Source: DATJGF01 sp035495315 (GTDB taxonomy: Bacteria > Verrucomicrobiota > Verrucomicrobiia > Limisphaerales > UBA8199). Taken from it: 64,000 nt of DNA. The stretch lies in the NCBI GenBank assembly GCA_035495315.1, contig DATJGF010000145.1:1-64000 (forward strand). Reading direction: 5' to 3'. The translations under genes and the position numbers were made by a program. Of this stretch, positions 17,126 through 26,220 are shown one piece after another; the stretch's first letter is position 1; each line of letters begins with the position of its first letter. A model generated the notes under the pieces. It was not told where the DNA came from and made no database searches. It saw nothing but the letters and a program-made list of their open reading frames with translations.

Positions 17126-18673
17126 TCAGGGTACCTGCGCGCTAAGCCCAGACCACTCCGAGTCCTTGAGCGACCAGCCACCACCCAAAGCCTTGTAGAG
17201 TTGAACGACCGCAAGCCGACGCCCAGCCTCGATCTGCGAGAGCGTGTTTTCTGCTGGAAAGAGTTGCTGTTGAGCCTCAAGAACTTCGTAATAGCTCGCT
17301 TTGCCTTCCTTATAACGATCAGTCGCAACTGCTACGGCGTCGCGACCAGCGTTAACGGCCTCAGCTTGCTCAACGCGCTCCTCGTCAAATCTACGGTGGG
17401 ATATGAGGGCGTCGGAAACCTCGCGGAAGGCGCCAAGAGCAGTATCCTGGTATTGAAGCTTCGCTTCCTCCCAAGCGGCTTTGTTCTGGCGGTAACGCCC
17501 GGTCAACCGTCCTCCTGTGAACATTGGTCCAGCAGCGGTTGCAGCAGCTGACCATACGTTTGCGCCCGATGATACCAGATTATGCAGCTCGGTACTGGTA
17601 CCGCCGTAAAATGCCGTCAGACCGATCCGTGGGAAAAAGTCTCCCACCGCAACGCCAATTTCGGCATTAGCGGCACGGACTTTTTGCTCTGCCATCCGAA
17701 CGTCGGGCCTTCGCTCAAGCAGAGCGGAAGGAAGTCCCACGGGGATTTCAACCGGTAGCTCTTGAGCAAGGAGCGTTGAAGTCCTGGGAATGGGGCCCGG
17801 GTTGCGTCCCAGCAGTGTGTTGATCTCGTTTTCCTTGAGGCCGATTTGTCGCTCGAGCTCCGGGATGTTTGCTGAAACCGTGTGCAGGGCCAGTTTGGCG
17901 CGCGACAGCTCCAGGTTCGAAGCGAGCCCCGCTGCATGCTGGTCGTCAAAGAGCCTGAAAGTCCGCTCGTAGGAATTGCGGGTGCGCCTGGAAATCGTGA
18001 GCTGGTCATCCAATTCCAGCAACTCGAAGTAGGCCCTCGCGACACCGCTGACCACGGAGATCATGACCGTTCGACGCCCCTCTTGCGTAGCCATAAAGTT
18101 CGCGCGCGCCGCCTCGTTCATCCGGCGGACCCGACCCCAGAGGTCAATTTCCCAGACCGCTTCAAACCCGCCCAGAAACCCATTAATAGTGTGACCCCCG
18201 TTTGGGGTAGGAACGGTCAGAAACGAATTCCGGCCGCGGCTCGCCTCAGCTTGATAGTCCACTTGTGGCATGAATTGCGAGCGCGCTTGCATCTGGAGCG
18301 CACGAGCCTGGTCCATTCGAGTGAGGATGATCCGCAGGTCGTAGTTGTTGGTGAGCGCGACGCGAACAAGATCCTGGAGCACTGGGTCTTTAAATACACC
18401 CCACCACGGGAGGTCCGCGAACGAGTTGGTGGAAAAAGAATTATTGGCGGCGCGGAACCCGGTCGGCGCATTCACCTCGGGGCGCTTATAGTTCGGGCCG
18501 ACGGCACAGCCAACCAGCGTTACCGCCAATGCAAAACTGAACGCCCGGCTTATGCCTGATCGCCATTTCTCATTAATGCTTCGACTCAGCAGGCTGTGAC
18601 TATTGGCGGGCTGCGCTGGCGCACTGTGCGTTTGTAGTCTCCGGGCGCGAGCGCTGGAGTCGCGAGACTGCAT
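17126..18673 (-). CDS. RND efflux outer-membrane lipoprotein (OprM/NodT family)
   Basis: The outer-membrane channel of a tripartite efflux pump, with an OEP repeat architecture of ~500 residues. The lipobox LVGC follows a hydrophobic stretch (AFSFALAVTLVGC), and the mature protein starts CAVGPNYKRPEV, a classic NodT opening. Long helical hairpins follow, including the LLERRPDVRMAEQ segment typical of the family. Start choice is uncertain: the ATG at 18673 has GGAG ten bases upstream; ATGs at 18721 and 18760 add 16-29 residues, the last overlapping the permease gene. It is the final gene of the efflux operon, directly after the permease. Confidence 0.92.
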   Translation of the reverse strand: MQSRDSSARARRLQTHSAPAQPANSHSLLSRSINEKWRSGISRAFSFALAVTLVGCAVGPNYKRPEVNAPTGFRAANNSFSTNSFADLPWWGVFKDPVLQDLVRVALTNNYDLRIILTRMDQARALQMQARSQFMPQVDYQAEASRGRNSFLTVPTPNGGHTINGFLGGFEAVWEIDLWGRVRRMNEAARANFMATQEGRRTVMISVVSGVARAYFELLELDDQLTISRRTRNSYERTFRLFDDQHAAGLASNLELSRAKLALHTVSANIPELERQIGLKENEINTLLGRNPGPIPRTSTLLAQELPVEIPVGLPSALLERRPDVRMAEQKVRAANAEIGVAVGDFFPRIGLTAFYGGTSTELHNLVSSGANVWSAAATAAGPMFTGGRLTGRYRQNKAAWEEAKLQYQDTALGAFREVSDALISHRRFDEERVEQAEAVNAGRDAVAVATDRYKEGKASYYEVLEAQQQLFPAENTLSQIEAGRRLAVVQLYKALGGGWSLKDSEWSGLSAQVP

Positions 18674-18732
18674 CACTCTATTACTCCGTTTGAGGCTAGA
18701 AATTGGAAGATTGAGGAGCATAAGCGTCGTGG

Positions 18733-21700
18733 TTATTTGATGAATTTCAGCTTGGCGCAAAACACGTAGTATAAAGTCGGCAGCATGACCAGGGTCATCA
18801 CTGTGGCAAGGAGCAGGCCGAAGATGTGGACTGCTGTCAGCGGATGCCAGAGCGCACCACCGGTAAGGAACAGCGGAATAAGACCGCCTACGGTGGCAAG
18901 GACGGTTACGAGCACCGGGCGCAATCGCGCCAACCCGGCCTGGACCAATGCCTGTTCCAGCGGAAGACCTTTAGCCCGCGCATGCTCGATGAAGTCACTA
19001 AGCACGATGATATGGCTCACCATGACGCCCGCCAGGCTGACCATCGCCAGCAGCGCCATGAACCCGAGCGGCGAGTGTGTCACTGCTAATCCCAGCAGCG
19101 CACCAATGAGTCCGAGTGGCACTGTCAGCATGACCACCAGAGATTTGATGACAGATTTGAATTGCAGGACCATGGTCATGCAAATCAGCGCCAGGGACAT
19201 CTCCATCACCTGCGTCATTTCGGCTCGGTTCTTGCGCAGCTCCTCGTCTTCACCTGCAAACTTCATTTCGTATCCTGGGTCCAAGTGAATTTTGGCCAAG
19301 CCTGGTCGAGCACGGTCCAATATCTGTGAAGGCAGCTCCCCGAAGGGTGCGTAGGCTTTGACCGTTACGGTGCGAAGCTGGTTGTAGTGCGGGATAGTGA
19401 CAAACTCGGGCTGGACTTTGATGGTCGAGAAACTCTCAAAGGGAACGGATTTGCCGTCCGGCGTAGGGGCATAAAGGCCCCGAATTTTCTCGGCCTCGCT
19501 CCGATCCTCGATCCGGCCTCGCGCCAGAATTGGGATGAGGCGATCGCCCTCACGCAACTCCGACAGTTTTAAGCCAGTGAAGGAGGACTGGGCTACGCCG
19601 CCGATTTGTTGATTGTTCAAACCGAGCGAGTTGGCGCGATCCTGGTCAATATCGATCTGAATATTGGGCATGCGCAGCCCCAGGTCGTCGAACACGTGGT
19701 ACCCACCGGCCGCTCGCAGCTGGGCTGCAGTCAGGTCGGCCAATTGTCGCAACTTATCGAGATTGTCACCGCTGAGGCGGATTTGAATCGGTTCCTTCAC
19801 CGGCGGCCCCTGTTCCAGTTGTTTGACGACGCAACGCACCCCAGGCACTGAGTGGTCGAGCTCCCCTCGCAATTTGATGAGCAGACCTGCAACGTCCTTG
19901 TCGTCCCGCGTATTAATTAAAACCTGGGCCAGATAATTCGCCGGCTCCTTGGGTTCGACGTTGTAGTAGAAGCGGGGAGCAGTACCACCGGTAAACACCG
20001 CCGCGCTGACGACCTCCTCGTGGTGTTTGATTAGTTCCACCGCCTGGTCTACGGTCGTTCTGAGGCTGGTCAGTGAGTCGGTTGAGGGCGCCTCGATATC
20101 CACCAACAATTGATTTCGCTCGGCCGGCGGGAAGAACTGGTCGCCCAGGAACGGAACCAGGAGGCAGCTCAGTGCCAGGACCGAGTAACCAACGCCCAGG
20201 ACGAGCCAAGGGCGCCTAAGAGAACCTTGGAGCGCGGCCCGATAGTATGGCAAAACGGCGGCCAGCCCCTGGTCCACATAGCGGAAGAGGAAAAACGACC
20301 GGACTTCGCCGCCCTCGTCAAACCCTTTCTGACCGCGCAGTACGTAATAACCGATCAGCGGCGTGAAGGTAATCGAGACGAGGAACGCGGCTCCCAACGC
20401 CAGGGTGACTACCGTAGGAAGGCTCTTCATGAACTCACCCTTGTCACCGGAGAGCAACAGCAATGGCAGGAACGCGAAGATGTTGATCAGCGTGCCAAAC
20501 ACCATTGGATGCCGCAGGTGAAGCGGCCCAAGCCAGGCTGCGCGCAAGCGCGGCTCGCCCAGATGCAGTTCACGGTTGATGCCGTCCGAAGCCACAACGG
20601 GCACGTCCACCAGCATACCCAATGCGATGATGAGCGCGGCTATGGAGATTTGTTGCAGGGGGATATGCAGCATTTGCATCCCGACTAAGGTCATGGCGAC
20701 CGTCAGCGGAACGGCGGTAGCCAGCACCAGTGCTGAACGCCAATCCATCAGGAATAAGCCGACAATAATCACAATCACGACCGCCTCGACAAAGCATCTA
20801 ACGAAATGATGTATCCGATGTTCGACCGCCGTGGGTTGGTCAGACAGCACGCGAAACTCGAGGCCTTCGGGCATGCGGGCTTTCATGGATTCCACCACTT
20901 TCTTCACATCCTCATTGAAGTGCCGGATAATTTTGCCATCGCGCATCTCGACAGCCACCATCACCGCTCGGCGCGTATTCAAGGATGCGCCCTTGCCCGT
21001 CCGCCCCACCACGTCGGCCTTGTAAGAAATGGGCGACTCATACATCCGGCGGACGTCAAAAACGTCGCGCAGATATACCGGCGCGCCTCCTCGCCCCAAC
21101 CCGACTACAGTCCCCAACATGTCCCGTTCGCTTTTGTATTCGCCGGAGAGCTGCACCGGGAAATTGCGTCCCTCGGTTCGCATCGTGCCGCCGGGAATTA
21201 CTGCGTTGCGCGCGCTGATGGAACTCATCACCATCTCCGGAGTCAGCCCGTAACCGGCCAGATTGGCGTCCGAAAACAGGAGGTAGACCGTTTCCTGCAC
21301 GATGGCCACCTTGGTCACTTTGCCGACGCTCTCCACTTGCTTGAGGTCATCTTCAAAATCGCGCGCCAGCAACTCGAGAGTGCGATAACTGTAACGCGGC
21401 GGAGCCGAGGCTCGAATTTGCAGGAGCGGATCCTCATCGCCCATCAGCAATATAGGCCGGGTGAAATCCGGGTGGTACAGTTCACGGTCTGAGCCCATGA
21501 TGGTTCTGGTGAACTGGTCGACAAAGTGTTCCAGGTCGGCCCGGCACGCTGCAGTGTCCAGGTCGGCCAGCATGAAAGAGTTTCCTTGAGTTGTGCGCAC
21601 CTCTTTGGCCAGCCCGGCGGCGCGGGCCGCCACCTCGAAGCGACCGCGAAGCACCTCGATGGAATTCTCATCCATCGATGGCAGGAACGCAGCAACGGCG

Positions 21701-22260
21701 GCGTGATTCGTTGAGCAAACTCCCTTCCGAAGCTCGGCCAGACGCTCCCGGAGCAGATTGGCCCGCGCGACGCACTCGGCGTCGGTGATCGGGGGACTGA
21801 CCAACCCAAACAACAGCGTGATTGTATTGCCGAAATCCGTGTTCAGCCACGGCGTGCGCGTACCCTCAGGCAACTGCACCTCCTGGATCTTGGCTCTCAC
21901 CTTGTCCCACTCCTGGTCAATGGTGGCGGTGGATGAGGGAAGCTGCTTTATCGTCATTGTGGAGATGCCGGGCCGGGAGGTGGTCTTGATCTCCTCGATC
22001 GATTTGAGCTCGCTGATTTTGCGCTCGATGGGCTTGGACACCAACTCCTCCACTTTCGAGGCCGTCGCGCCAGGGAACTGCGTGACGAGCATGGCAGTTC
22101 GCTGAGGAATCGTGGGATCCTCCTGCTGGCCTAGCTTGGTATAGGCCATACCGCCGCACACCAGCACGGCAATCAGCGCCAGCCAGCTCACTTCCCGGTG
22201 CTCAACGCAAAACTGTGCGAGACCGCCCTTCTCAACTTCATTTGCAACTTGTTTTGACAT
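18733..22260 (-). CDS. RND efflux inner-membrane permease (AcrB/HAE1-like)
   Basis: A 1,175-residue proton-driven transporter, slightly longer than typical RND pumps (~1,040). It has the standard layout: TM1 after a cytoplasmic helix (EVSWLALIAVLVCGGMAY), a large periplasmic porter domain starting QQEDPTIPQRTAMLVTQFPGA, TM2-6 around residues ~480-680, a second periplasmic domain and TM8-12 ending at ~1,170. The usual TM4 acidic pair is present as one Asp (IALGMLVDVPVVASDG), so proton coupling should be intact. The substrate is unknown; the sequence is closer to drug/solvent pumps than to metal pumps, by eye. AAGGA lies six bases before its ATG, which is 21 bases after the adaptor gene. Confidence 0.95.
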   Translation of the reverse strand: MSKQVANEVEKGGLAQFCVEHREVSWLALIAVLVCGGMAYTKLGQQEDPTIPQRTAMLVTQFPGATASKVEELVSKPIERKISELKSIEEIKTTSRPGISTMTIKQLPSSTATIDQEWDKVRAKIQEVQLPEGTRTPWLNTDFGNTITLLFGLVSPPITDAECVARANLLRERLAELRKGVCSTNHAAVAAFLPSMDENSIEVLRGRFEVAARAAGLAKEVRTTQGNSFMLADLDTAACRADLEHFVDQFTRTIMGSDRELYHPDFTRPILLMGDEDPLLQIRASAPPRYSYRTLELLARDFEDDLKQVESVGKVTKVAIVQETVYLLFSDANLAGYGLTPEMVMSSISARNAVIPGGTMRTEGRNFPVQLSGEYKSERDMLGTVVGLGRGGAPVYLRDVFDVRRMYESPISYKADVVGRTGKGASLNTRRAVMVAVEMRDGKIIRHFNEDVKKVVESMKARMPEGLEFRVLSDQPTAVEHRIHHFVRCFVEAVVIVIIVGLFLMDWRSALVLATAVPLTVAMTLVGMQMLHIPLQQISIAALIIALGMLVDVPVVASDGINRELHLGEPRLRAAWLGPLHLRHPMVFGTLINIFAFLPLLLLSGDKGEFMKSLPTVVTLALGAAFLVSITFTPLIGYYVLRGQKGFDEGGEVRSFFLFRYVDQGLAAVLPYYRAALQGSLRRPWLVLGVGYSVLALSCLLVPFLGDQFFPPAERNQLLVDIEAPSTDSLTSLRTTVDQAVELIKHHEEVVSAAVFTGGTAPRFYYNVEPKEPANYLAQVLINTRDDKDVAGLLIKLRGELDHSVPGVRCVVKQLEQGPPVKEPIQIRLSGDNLDKLRQLADLTAAQLRAAGGYHVFDDLGLRMPNIQIDIDQDRANSLGLNNQQIGGVAQSSFTGLKLSELREGDRLIPILARGRIEDRSEAEKIRGLYAPTPDGKSVPFESFSTIKVQPEFVTIPHYNQLRTVTVKAYAPFGELPSQILDRARPGLAKIHLDPGYEMKFAGEDEELRKNRAEMTQVMEMSLALICMTMVLQFKSVIKSLVVMLTVPLGLIGALLGLAVTHSPLGFMALLAMVSLAGVMVSHIIVLSDFIEHARAKGLPLEQALVQAGLARLRPVLVTVLATVGGLIPLFLTGGALWHPLTAVHIFGLLLATVMTLVMLPTLYYVFCAKLKFIK

Positions 22261-22281
22261 CCGAAATCCTTCTTTCGTGGT

Positions 22282-23433
22282 TTACTTTGAAGCCAACGCG
22301 TCCGTAGCGACCTCGATCGGAGCCCCGTCATATAGAAAACTCGCGCCCGAGGTCACTACCTGCTCACCTGCTCGCAACCCGTCGGTAATAAGAATGGAGC
22401 TATTAAGGATGTCGCCGGTCTTCACAGCCCGAGTTACTGCTTTGCCATCCTGGGCCACAAAGACCCCCAACCGACTTCCCGCCGAACGTCCACTGGGAAC
22501 CAACGTGACCAGGGCCGAAAGCGGAACACAGACCGTGTCCGTTTTTTGCCCTGGCGTGTCGCCGACGTGAATGCGCGCCGTCATTCCGGAACGCAGCAGA
22601 CCATCAGGGTTGGGGACTTTAATGACGACGCGAAATAGCCGGCCTTCGGTACTAGCCGCCACTCCCACCTCTGAAACGCGGCCGTGAAAGGGCGGCAGGC
22701 CCTCGAGCCCTGACACTTCGACCGGCACCTCCTTGCCCGGTGTTAATCGGGCGATCAACCGGTCCGGCAATCCCAACTCGACGGACATGAGACTCGTGTC
22801 AGCAAAGCGCAGTACGCGCTGGCCTGGCGCCACAGTGACGCGCGAGTTGACATAGCGCATCAGCACCACCCCATCTTTCGGGACCAGTAGTCGCGAATCC
22901 CGAAGGTTCTGCTCCGCCTGGTCCAGTTGGGACTGCGCGGTTCGCCAGTCCGCCTCAGTACTGTCGAGTTCCTGTTGCGAAATTGCGTCGGTGGCGCGCA
23001 GTCTGCGAAAACGTTCGAGAGTCTTACTGGCGAGGTCCGCGCGTGCGCGAGCCGAGTTCAACGCATTAGTGAAGTCAGCCTGCTTCAACTCCGCGAGCAC
23101 CGTCCCGGCTTTCACCGGGGTTCCCTCATCCCAATCCGAGCCGGTGGCCGGTCCGACGCTCACCAGAATCCCACCTACTTTAAAGCTCAGGTCCGTTTCG
23201 TGATCGAACTTCACTTGCGCGAGGTAAGAAGCCTCCCCGTCGGAGCGAAGACTATCCATCGGTCGGACCACGGCTGTGCGCACCAGAGCCTTTTCGGGTG
23301 GCCTGGCAACCGGTTTGCCGCAGCCGCCCAGCGCTAAGACCGCGCCCAAGAAAGTGAGCACTTTGGCTCCGACGCTCACCAGTCCGGGCCTTGAATCAAT
23401 ATTTTGGATCATAAGCTCTCTTTGAATTTTCAT
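22282..23433 (-). CDS. RND efflux periplasmic adaptor lipoprotein (membrane fusion protein)
   Basis: A ~383-residue membrane-fusion protein linking the permease to the outer-membrane channel. The lipoprotein signal has hydrophobic VLTFLGAVLALGGC with Cys as the lipidation site. Next come the barrel-sandwich half-motif (ALVRTAVVRP, DLSFKVGGILVSV, VKAGTVLAELKQADF), a coiled-coil hairpin (SARADLASKTLERFRRLR ... DQAEQNLRDSRL) and the beta-barrel (FRVVIKVPNPDGLLRSGMTA). The ATG at 23433 is preferred over a TTG two codons upstream, with GGGA in front. First structural gene of the pump operon, with the permease and outer-membrane channel downstream. The 187-base gap to the TetR gene likely contains the promoter and operator. 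Confidence 0.93.
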   Translation of the reverse strand: MKIQRELMIQNIDSRPGLVSVGAKVLTFLGAVLALGGCGKPVARPPEKALVRTAVVRPMDSLRSDGEASYLAQVKFDHETDLSFKVGGILVSVGPATGSDWDEGTPVKAGTVLAELKQADFTNALNSARARADLASKTLERFRRLRATDAISQQELDSTEADWRTAQSQLDQAEQNLRDSRLLVPKDGVVLMRYVNSRVTVAPGQRVLRFADTSLMSVELGLPDRLIARLTPGKEVPVEVSGLEGLPPFHGRVSEVGVAASTEGRLFRVVIKVPNPDGLLRSGMTARIHVGDTPGQKTDTVCVPLSALVTLVPSGRSAGSRLGVFVAQDGKAVTRAVKTGDILNSSILITDGLRAGEQVVTSGASFLYDGAPIEVATDALASK

Positions 23434-23620
23434 GGTCAATTCCCACTAACGACTTGAAACAATTCGCCACCGGACACTTTTGCCCGCACGCGAGTGATTA
23501 AGGGGACAAATCTTTCGTGCTGCCAGCGGCTGACGCGAAGCTGCACGGGCCATTTCGTCCACGAATTTGTTATCCCTGTCTGCACTGATCGCGAGTCAGC
23601 CGAGATGGATGGTTGTGTTT

Positions 23621-24265
23621 TCATAGATTGGAGATCTTGAATTCTGTCGATCCTGTTTGAAGAGCGGCTAACGAACGTTCGGTGAGAAACTTGGCCAAAC
23701 CCGCTCGATTTGGGAAAGCCGCGGATAACTGAGTTAAGGGGTGATTCGGGTTCTCTGCGGCTAAACAGTAGAAAACGCATTCGCCAATCAAACGCAGCGC
23801 ATGAAGCCGGACTGCTTCGCGCCTGGGATTGGCGCCAAACAAATCTCTCATTACGGACTGAAACAGAACGCAATCCCGCTCCAGGCCGGAGGCCACGTAG
23901 GTGTGGGCTCCGTACACTGGTTCCAACAATTCGCGGGCCAGAAGCTTGGCAATCCAGGCCCGTCGTTCGCTGAATTTTTGCAGCAGAGACTCGGTGAGTC
24001 TTAGGAGTCTCTGGTCAGGCGGCAAATCGGCACAACACGGGGCGAAGCCCCCGTGGCGATCGGAAACCTCGCGGCCAGCCTCCATCAACACCGCCCGGTA
24101 AAGTCCCTCTTTGCTCTCAAAGTGATAGCAAATCCCGGCGACATTAGTCCCGGCGCGTTTGCAGATTTCCCGGAAATGCGCTCCGTGAAAACCAGCCTCA
24201 GCGAACAGTTCGCAAGCAACCTCGAGAACGCGGTCGCGAGGTGGCAAAGCGCATCCTGGCAACAT
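23621..24265 (-). CDS. TetR-family regulator of the efflux operon (CecR-like, DUF1956)
   Basis: A 214-residue repressor. The N-terminal TetR helix-turn-helix (~residues 10-58) reads RVLEVACELFAEAGFHGA ... REICKRAGTNVAGICYHF. The C-terminal part (ARELLEPVYGAHTYV ... LRLIGECVFYCLAAENP) matches the DUF1956 ligand-binding domain of CecR/YbiH. The start at 24265 is fixed by a strong AAGGAGAGAGGA sequence just upstream; longer frames to 24625 run through repeat DNA. It lies upstream of and in the same direction as the adaptor-permease-channel genes. By analogy with CecR, which controls efflux genes, it probably represses them until a drug or aromatic ligand binds. Confidence 0.92.
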   Translation of the reverse strand: MLPGCALPPRDRVLEVACELFAEAGFHGAHFREICKRAGTNVAGICYHFESKEGLYRAVLMEAGREVSDRHGGFAPCCADLPPDQRLLRLTESLLQKFSERRAWIAKLLARELLEPVYGAHTYVASGLERDCVLFQSVMRDLFGANPRREAVRLHALRLIGECVFYCLAAENPNHPLTQLSAAFPNRAGLAKFLTERSLAALQTGSTEFKISNL

Positions 24266-24374
24266 GTTCGTCCTCTCTCCTTGAGGCCTCTGTCGGGATG
24301 TCGTTTTCATCGCAGCGGGAAGTTTTCTCGAGCTTTGACGAAGTGCCTCCCGGCCTTGAAGTCGCGGCGTCCGT

Positions 24375-24425
24375 TCAGATTGTTGAATGCAATTCGCATA
24401 CAGAACCCCAGTTTCGCAGGTGGCG
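24375..24425 (+). repeat. dispersed repeat X, copy 1
   Basis: Shares attgttgaa-gcaatt-gc-acagaccc-agtt-cgcaggt with the reverse complement of 26063-26115, differing at scattered bases. Together the copies form an inverted pair around the UPF0316 gene. Confidence 0.6.
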
Positions 24426-24541
24426 CGCCAACTCTTCGCAGAGTGCCGAACCTGTTTAGTCCCATCGATTAACGACTTGGGTCCGATTCGATCGGGTCTG
24501 TTCGATATTTCGAGTATTCGAAAAACGAACAATTGTTTTTC

Positions 24542-24605
24542 CGTGGCCATTCCCTCCGTAATGCGACACAAGTTCTGCGAGGTTCGCCAAAATTCGTGCT
24601 CGCCA
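24542..24605 (-). repeat. dispersed repeat Y, copy 1
   Basis: Read on the minus strand it contains gaattttggcgaacct and, about 30 bases on, gcattacggagggaatggcc. The same two blocks, similarly spaced, occur at 26152-26214 (plus), in decayed form at 24820-24880 (plus), and the first block at 62612-62640 (minus). Confidence 0.65.
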
Positions 24606-24819
24606 TGATTTTTCCTGGAATTCAAGTGTGCGAGGAGATGAACAGCTGAGCACCAAATCCACTCAACTCATATCACCCGGCGCCACGCGCTTGAGACTTG
24701 AGCTCCCAAAACACCCGGTGCCCACCGCCGACTCTTTGCGCCTCCTTTACAAGCAAACAATTTTCCTCAGACCTACGAACGCGAATTGGATTCAAGGGCC
24801 GCTGGAGTGTTCGTCGCAA

Positions 24820-24880
24820 ATGTAGGGCAAGAACCTTGGCGAATGTTAGCGGCCCCTAACGCATTGGGGAATGAATGACA
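24820..24880 (+). repeat. dispersed repeat Y, diverged copy 2
   Basis: Contains gcaagaaccttggcgaatgtt and then acgcattggggaatgaatg, matching the two blocks of the Y repeat with several substitutions and a small deletion. Confidence 0.5.
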
Positions 24881-25157
24881 CAAAACAATGCGCGTCATTC
24901 TCAGATTTAACAGGACAAGAAACCTCGAGAGAATATGAACAGTTCAACCTGGTCGATTAGGGAACCGGACGGATTTGGTTGTTTCAGGCAGATTGCCGCT
25001 CACTTTGGCGGTATGACCCGGGCGTGGTTGGGGCCCAATCCACTTCGCCTTCCACTGGCGTGGCATTTGCCGCGCCATCTTGGCCGGGGTCATGCCTGAT
25101 TCGCAAGCAGCGAACCGATCCTGACGCAAAGGCCCGCGACCTGAACCATAAGGTGCT

Positions 25158-25745
25158 ATGAACCTCACTGTATTCGCCACCTTCTCGCTTATCGTCCTGG
25201 CCCGGATCACAGACGTTTCCTTGGGCACCATCCGCATGGTCTCGGTCGTCCAAGGCCGGCGCGCGTTCGCCGCAGTTCTCGGGTTCTTCGAGGCGGTTGT
25301 CTTTATTAGCGTCGTTGCCAAGGTCCTGCTGAACATGAACCAGCCCGTGTATGCTCTGGCCTACGGGTTGGGGTTCGCGACGGGAACTTGCCTGGGAATG
25401 CTGATCGAGCAACGGCTGGCCTTTGGCAAGCAATTGGTGTTTCTTCTTAAGCCCAAAGGACTGGAGTTGGCGGAGGTCTTGCGCGCGGCGGACTTTCTCC
25501 TCGCCGAACTCGAAGGACGGACCCAAGATGGCAATCTGACGATACTCTGCGTGGAAATTGCGCGGCGCGAAGCACAGCAACTGATCCGCATTGCCAGTGC
25601 CGTAGATGAGCGGTGCGTCGTTATCGTCCACGACATCCGCCGGTCGGATTTTGCGAGGCGCGCAGCCGCGAAAGTCGAAAAGCGCAAGCTCTCGTGGCTC
25701 TTTTCTTTAGGAGACATGCATCGCCCAAAGGGAAGACCCTCCTAA
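25158..25745 (+). CDS. UPF0316 membrane protein (DUF5698/DUF2179)
   Basis: A 195-residue inner-membrane protein. The N-terminal half has three membrane helices (VFATFSLIVLARITDVSLG, FAAVLGFFEAVVFISVVAKV, VYALAYGLGFATGTCLGML). The family signature is R(I)TDVSLGTIRMV ... GRRAFAAVLGFFE ... GFATGTCLGMLIEQRL. The C-terminal ~90 residues form a soluble DUF2179-like domain. The biochemical role is unknown; the family is widespread and often called YebE/UPF0316. AAGG lies just before the ATG. It is isolated between repeat-rich spacers and is flanked by inverted X repeats. Confidence 0.88.
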   Translation: MNLTVFATFSLIVLARITDVSLGTIRMVSVVQGRRAFAAVLGFFEAVVFISVVAKVLLNMNQPVYALAYGLGFATGTCLGMLIEQRLAFGKQLVFLLKPKGLELAEVLRAADFLLAELEGRTQDGNLTILCVEIARREAQQLIRIASAVDERCVVIVHDIRRSDFARRAAAKVEKRKLSWLFSLGDMHRPKGRPS

Positions 25746-26062
25746 CCTGCCGCACCGCTCACAGAGTCCCACTTACCTATATGCGCGAAGGTCGTCTCAC
25801 GTCCATCACCGGTTGCCTGGCGCAGTTCCAGGTGGAGCTGCGGGAAATCTGCAAGATTCTGTCGTGAGAGGTACTGCAAAATCTCCCGCACGACCGATCC
25901 ATTAGAACGTGAGTCGAGCGACACGCTGTTCCCGAAAGCAATCGAGCGCAAGAGCGATTGTTTTTTCGAACCTTCTAAATTTCGAGTCTTGCATCACGAG
26001 TCGCGTCAGATCCGTTAGCAGGTGAACCTCAGCACTTTCTGCATTCAGGAGGTGGTTGGCCT

Positions 26063-26115
26063 CCTACCTGCGTAACTCGGGTCTGTTCGCAAATTGCGTT
26101 CAACAATATGAACAG
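26063..26115 (-). repeat. dispersed repeat X, copy 2
   Basis: The reverse complement matches 24375-24425 over ~50 bases. It is in inverted orientation relative to copy 1. Confidence 0.6.
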
Positions 26116-26151
26116 GAACCGAGTCCCCAGCGCCAAAGCGGCCATTACGAA

Positions 26152-26214
26152 TGTGGCGCAAGAATCTTGGCGAACGTCGAGAGCTATCCGGCGCATTACA
26201 GGGGGAATGGACAC
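26152..26214 (+). repeat. dispersed repeat Y, copy 3
   Basis: Contains gcaagaatcttggcgaacg and gcgcattacagggggaatgg, the best-preserved plus-strand copy of repeat Y. It forms the leader of the following gene. Confidence 0.65.
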
Positions 26215-26220
26215 TTGAAG

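Larger units (their letters stand above)
24266..25157. other. repeat-bearing intergenic region
   Basis: About 890 bases without a convincing gene. It holds copies of two dispersed repeat segments: X on the plus strand at 24375-24425, and Y on the minus strand at 24542-24605 with a diverged plus-strand copy at 24820-24880. Their partners lie at 26063-26115 and 26152-26214. Open frames here encode only repeat-derived sequence. Confidence 0.6.
25746..26220. other. repeat-bearing intergenic region
   Basis: No gene recognised. The right half carries repeat X on the minus strand (26063-26115) and repeat Y on the plus strand (26152-26214); the latter ends six bases before the next gene's first ATG. 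Confidence 0.55.
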
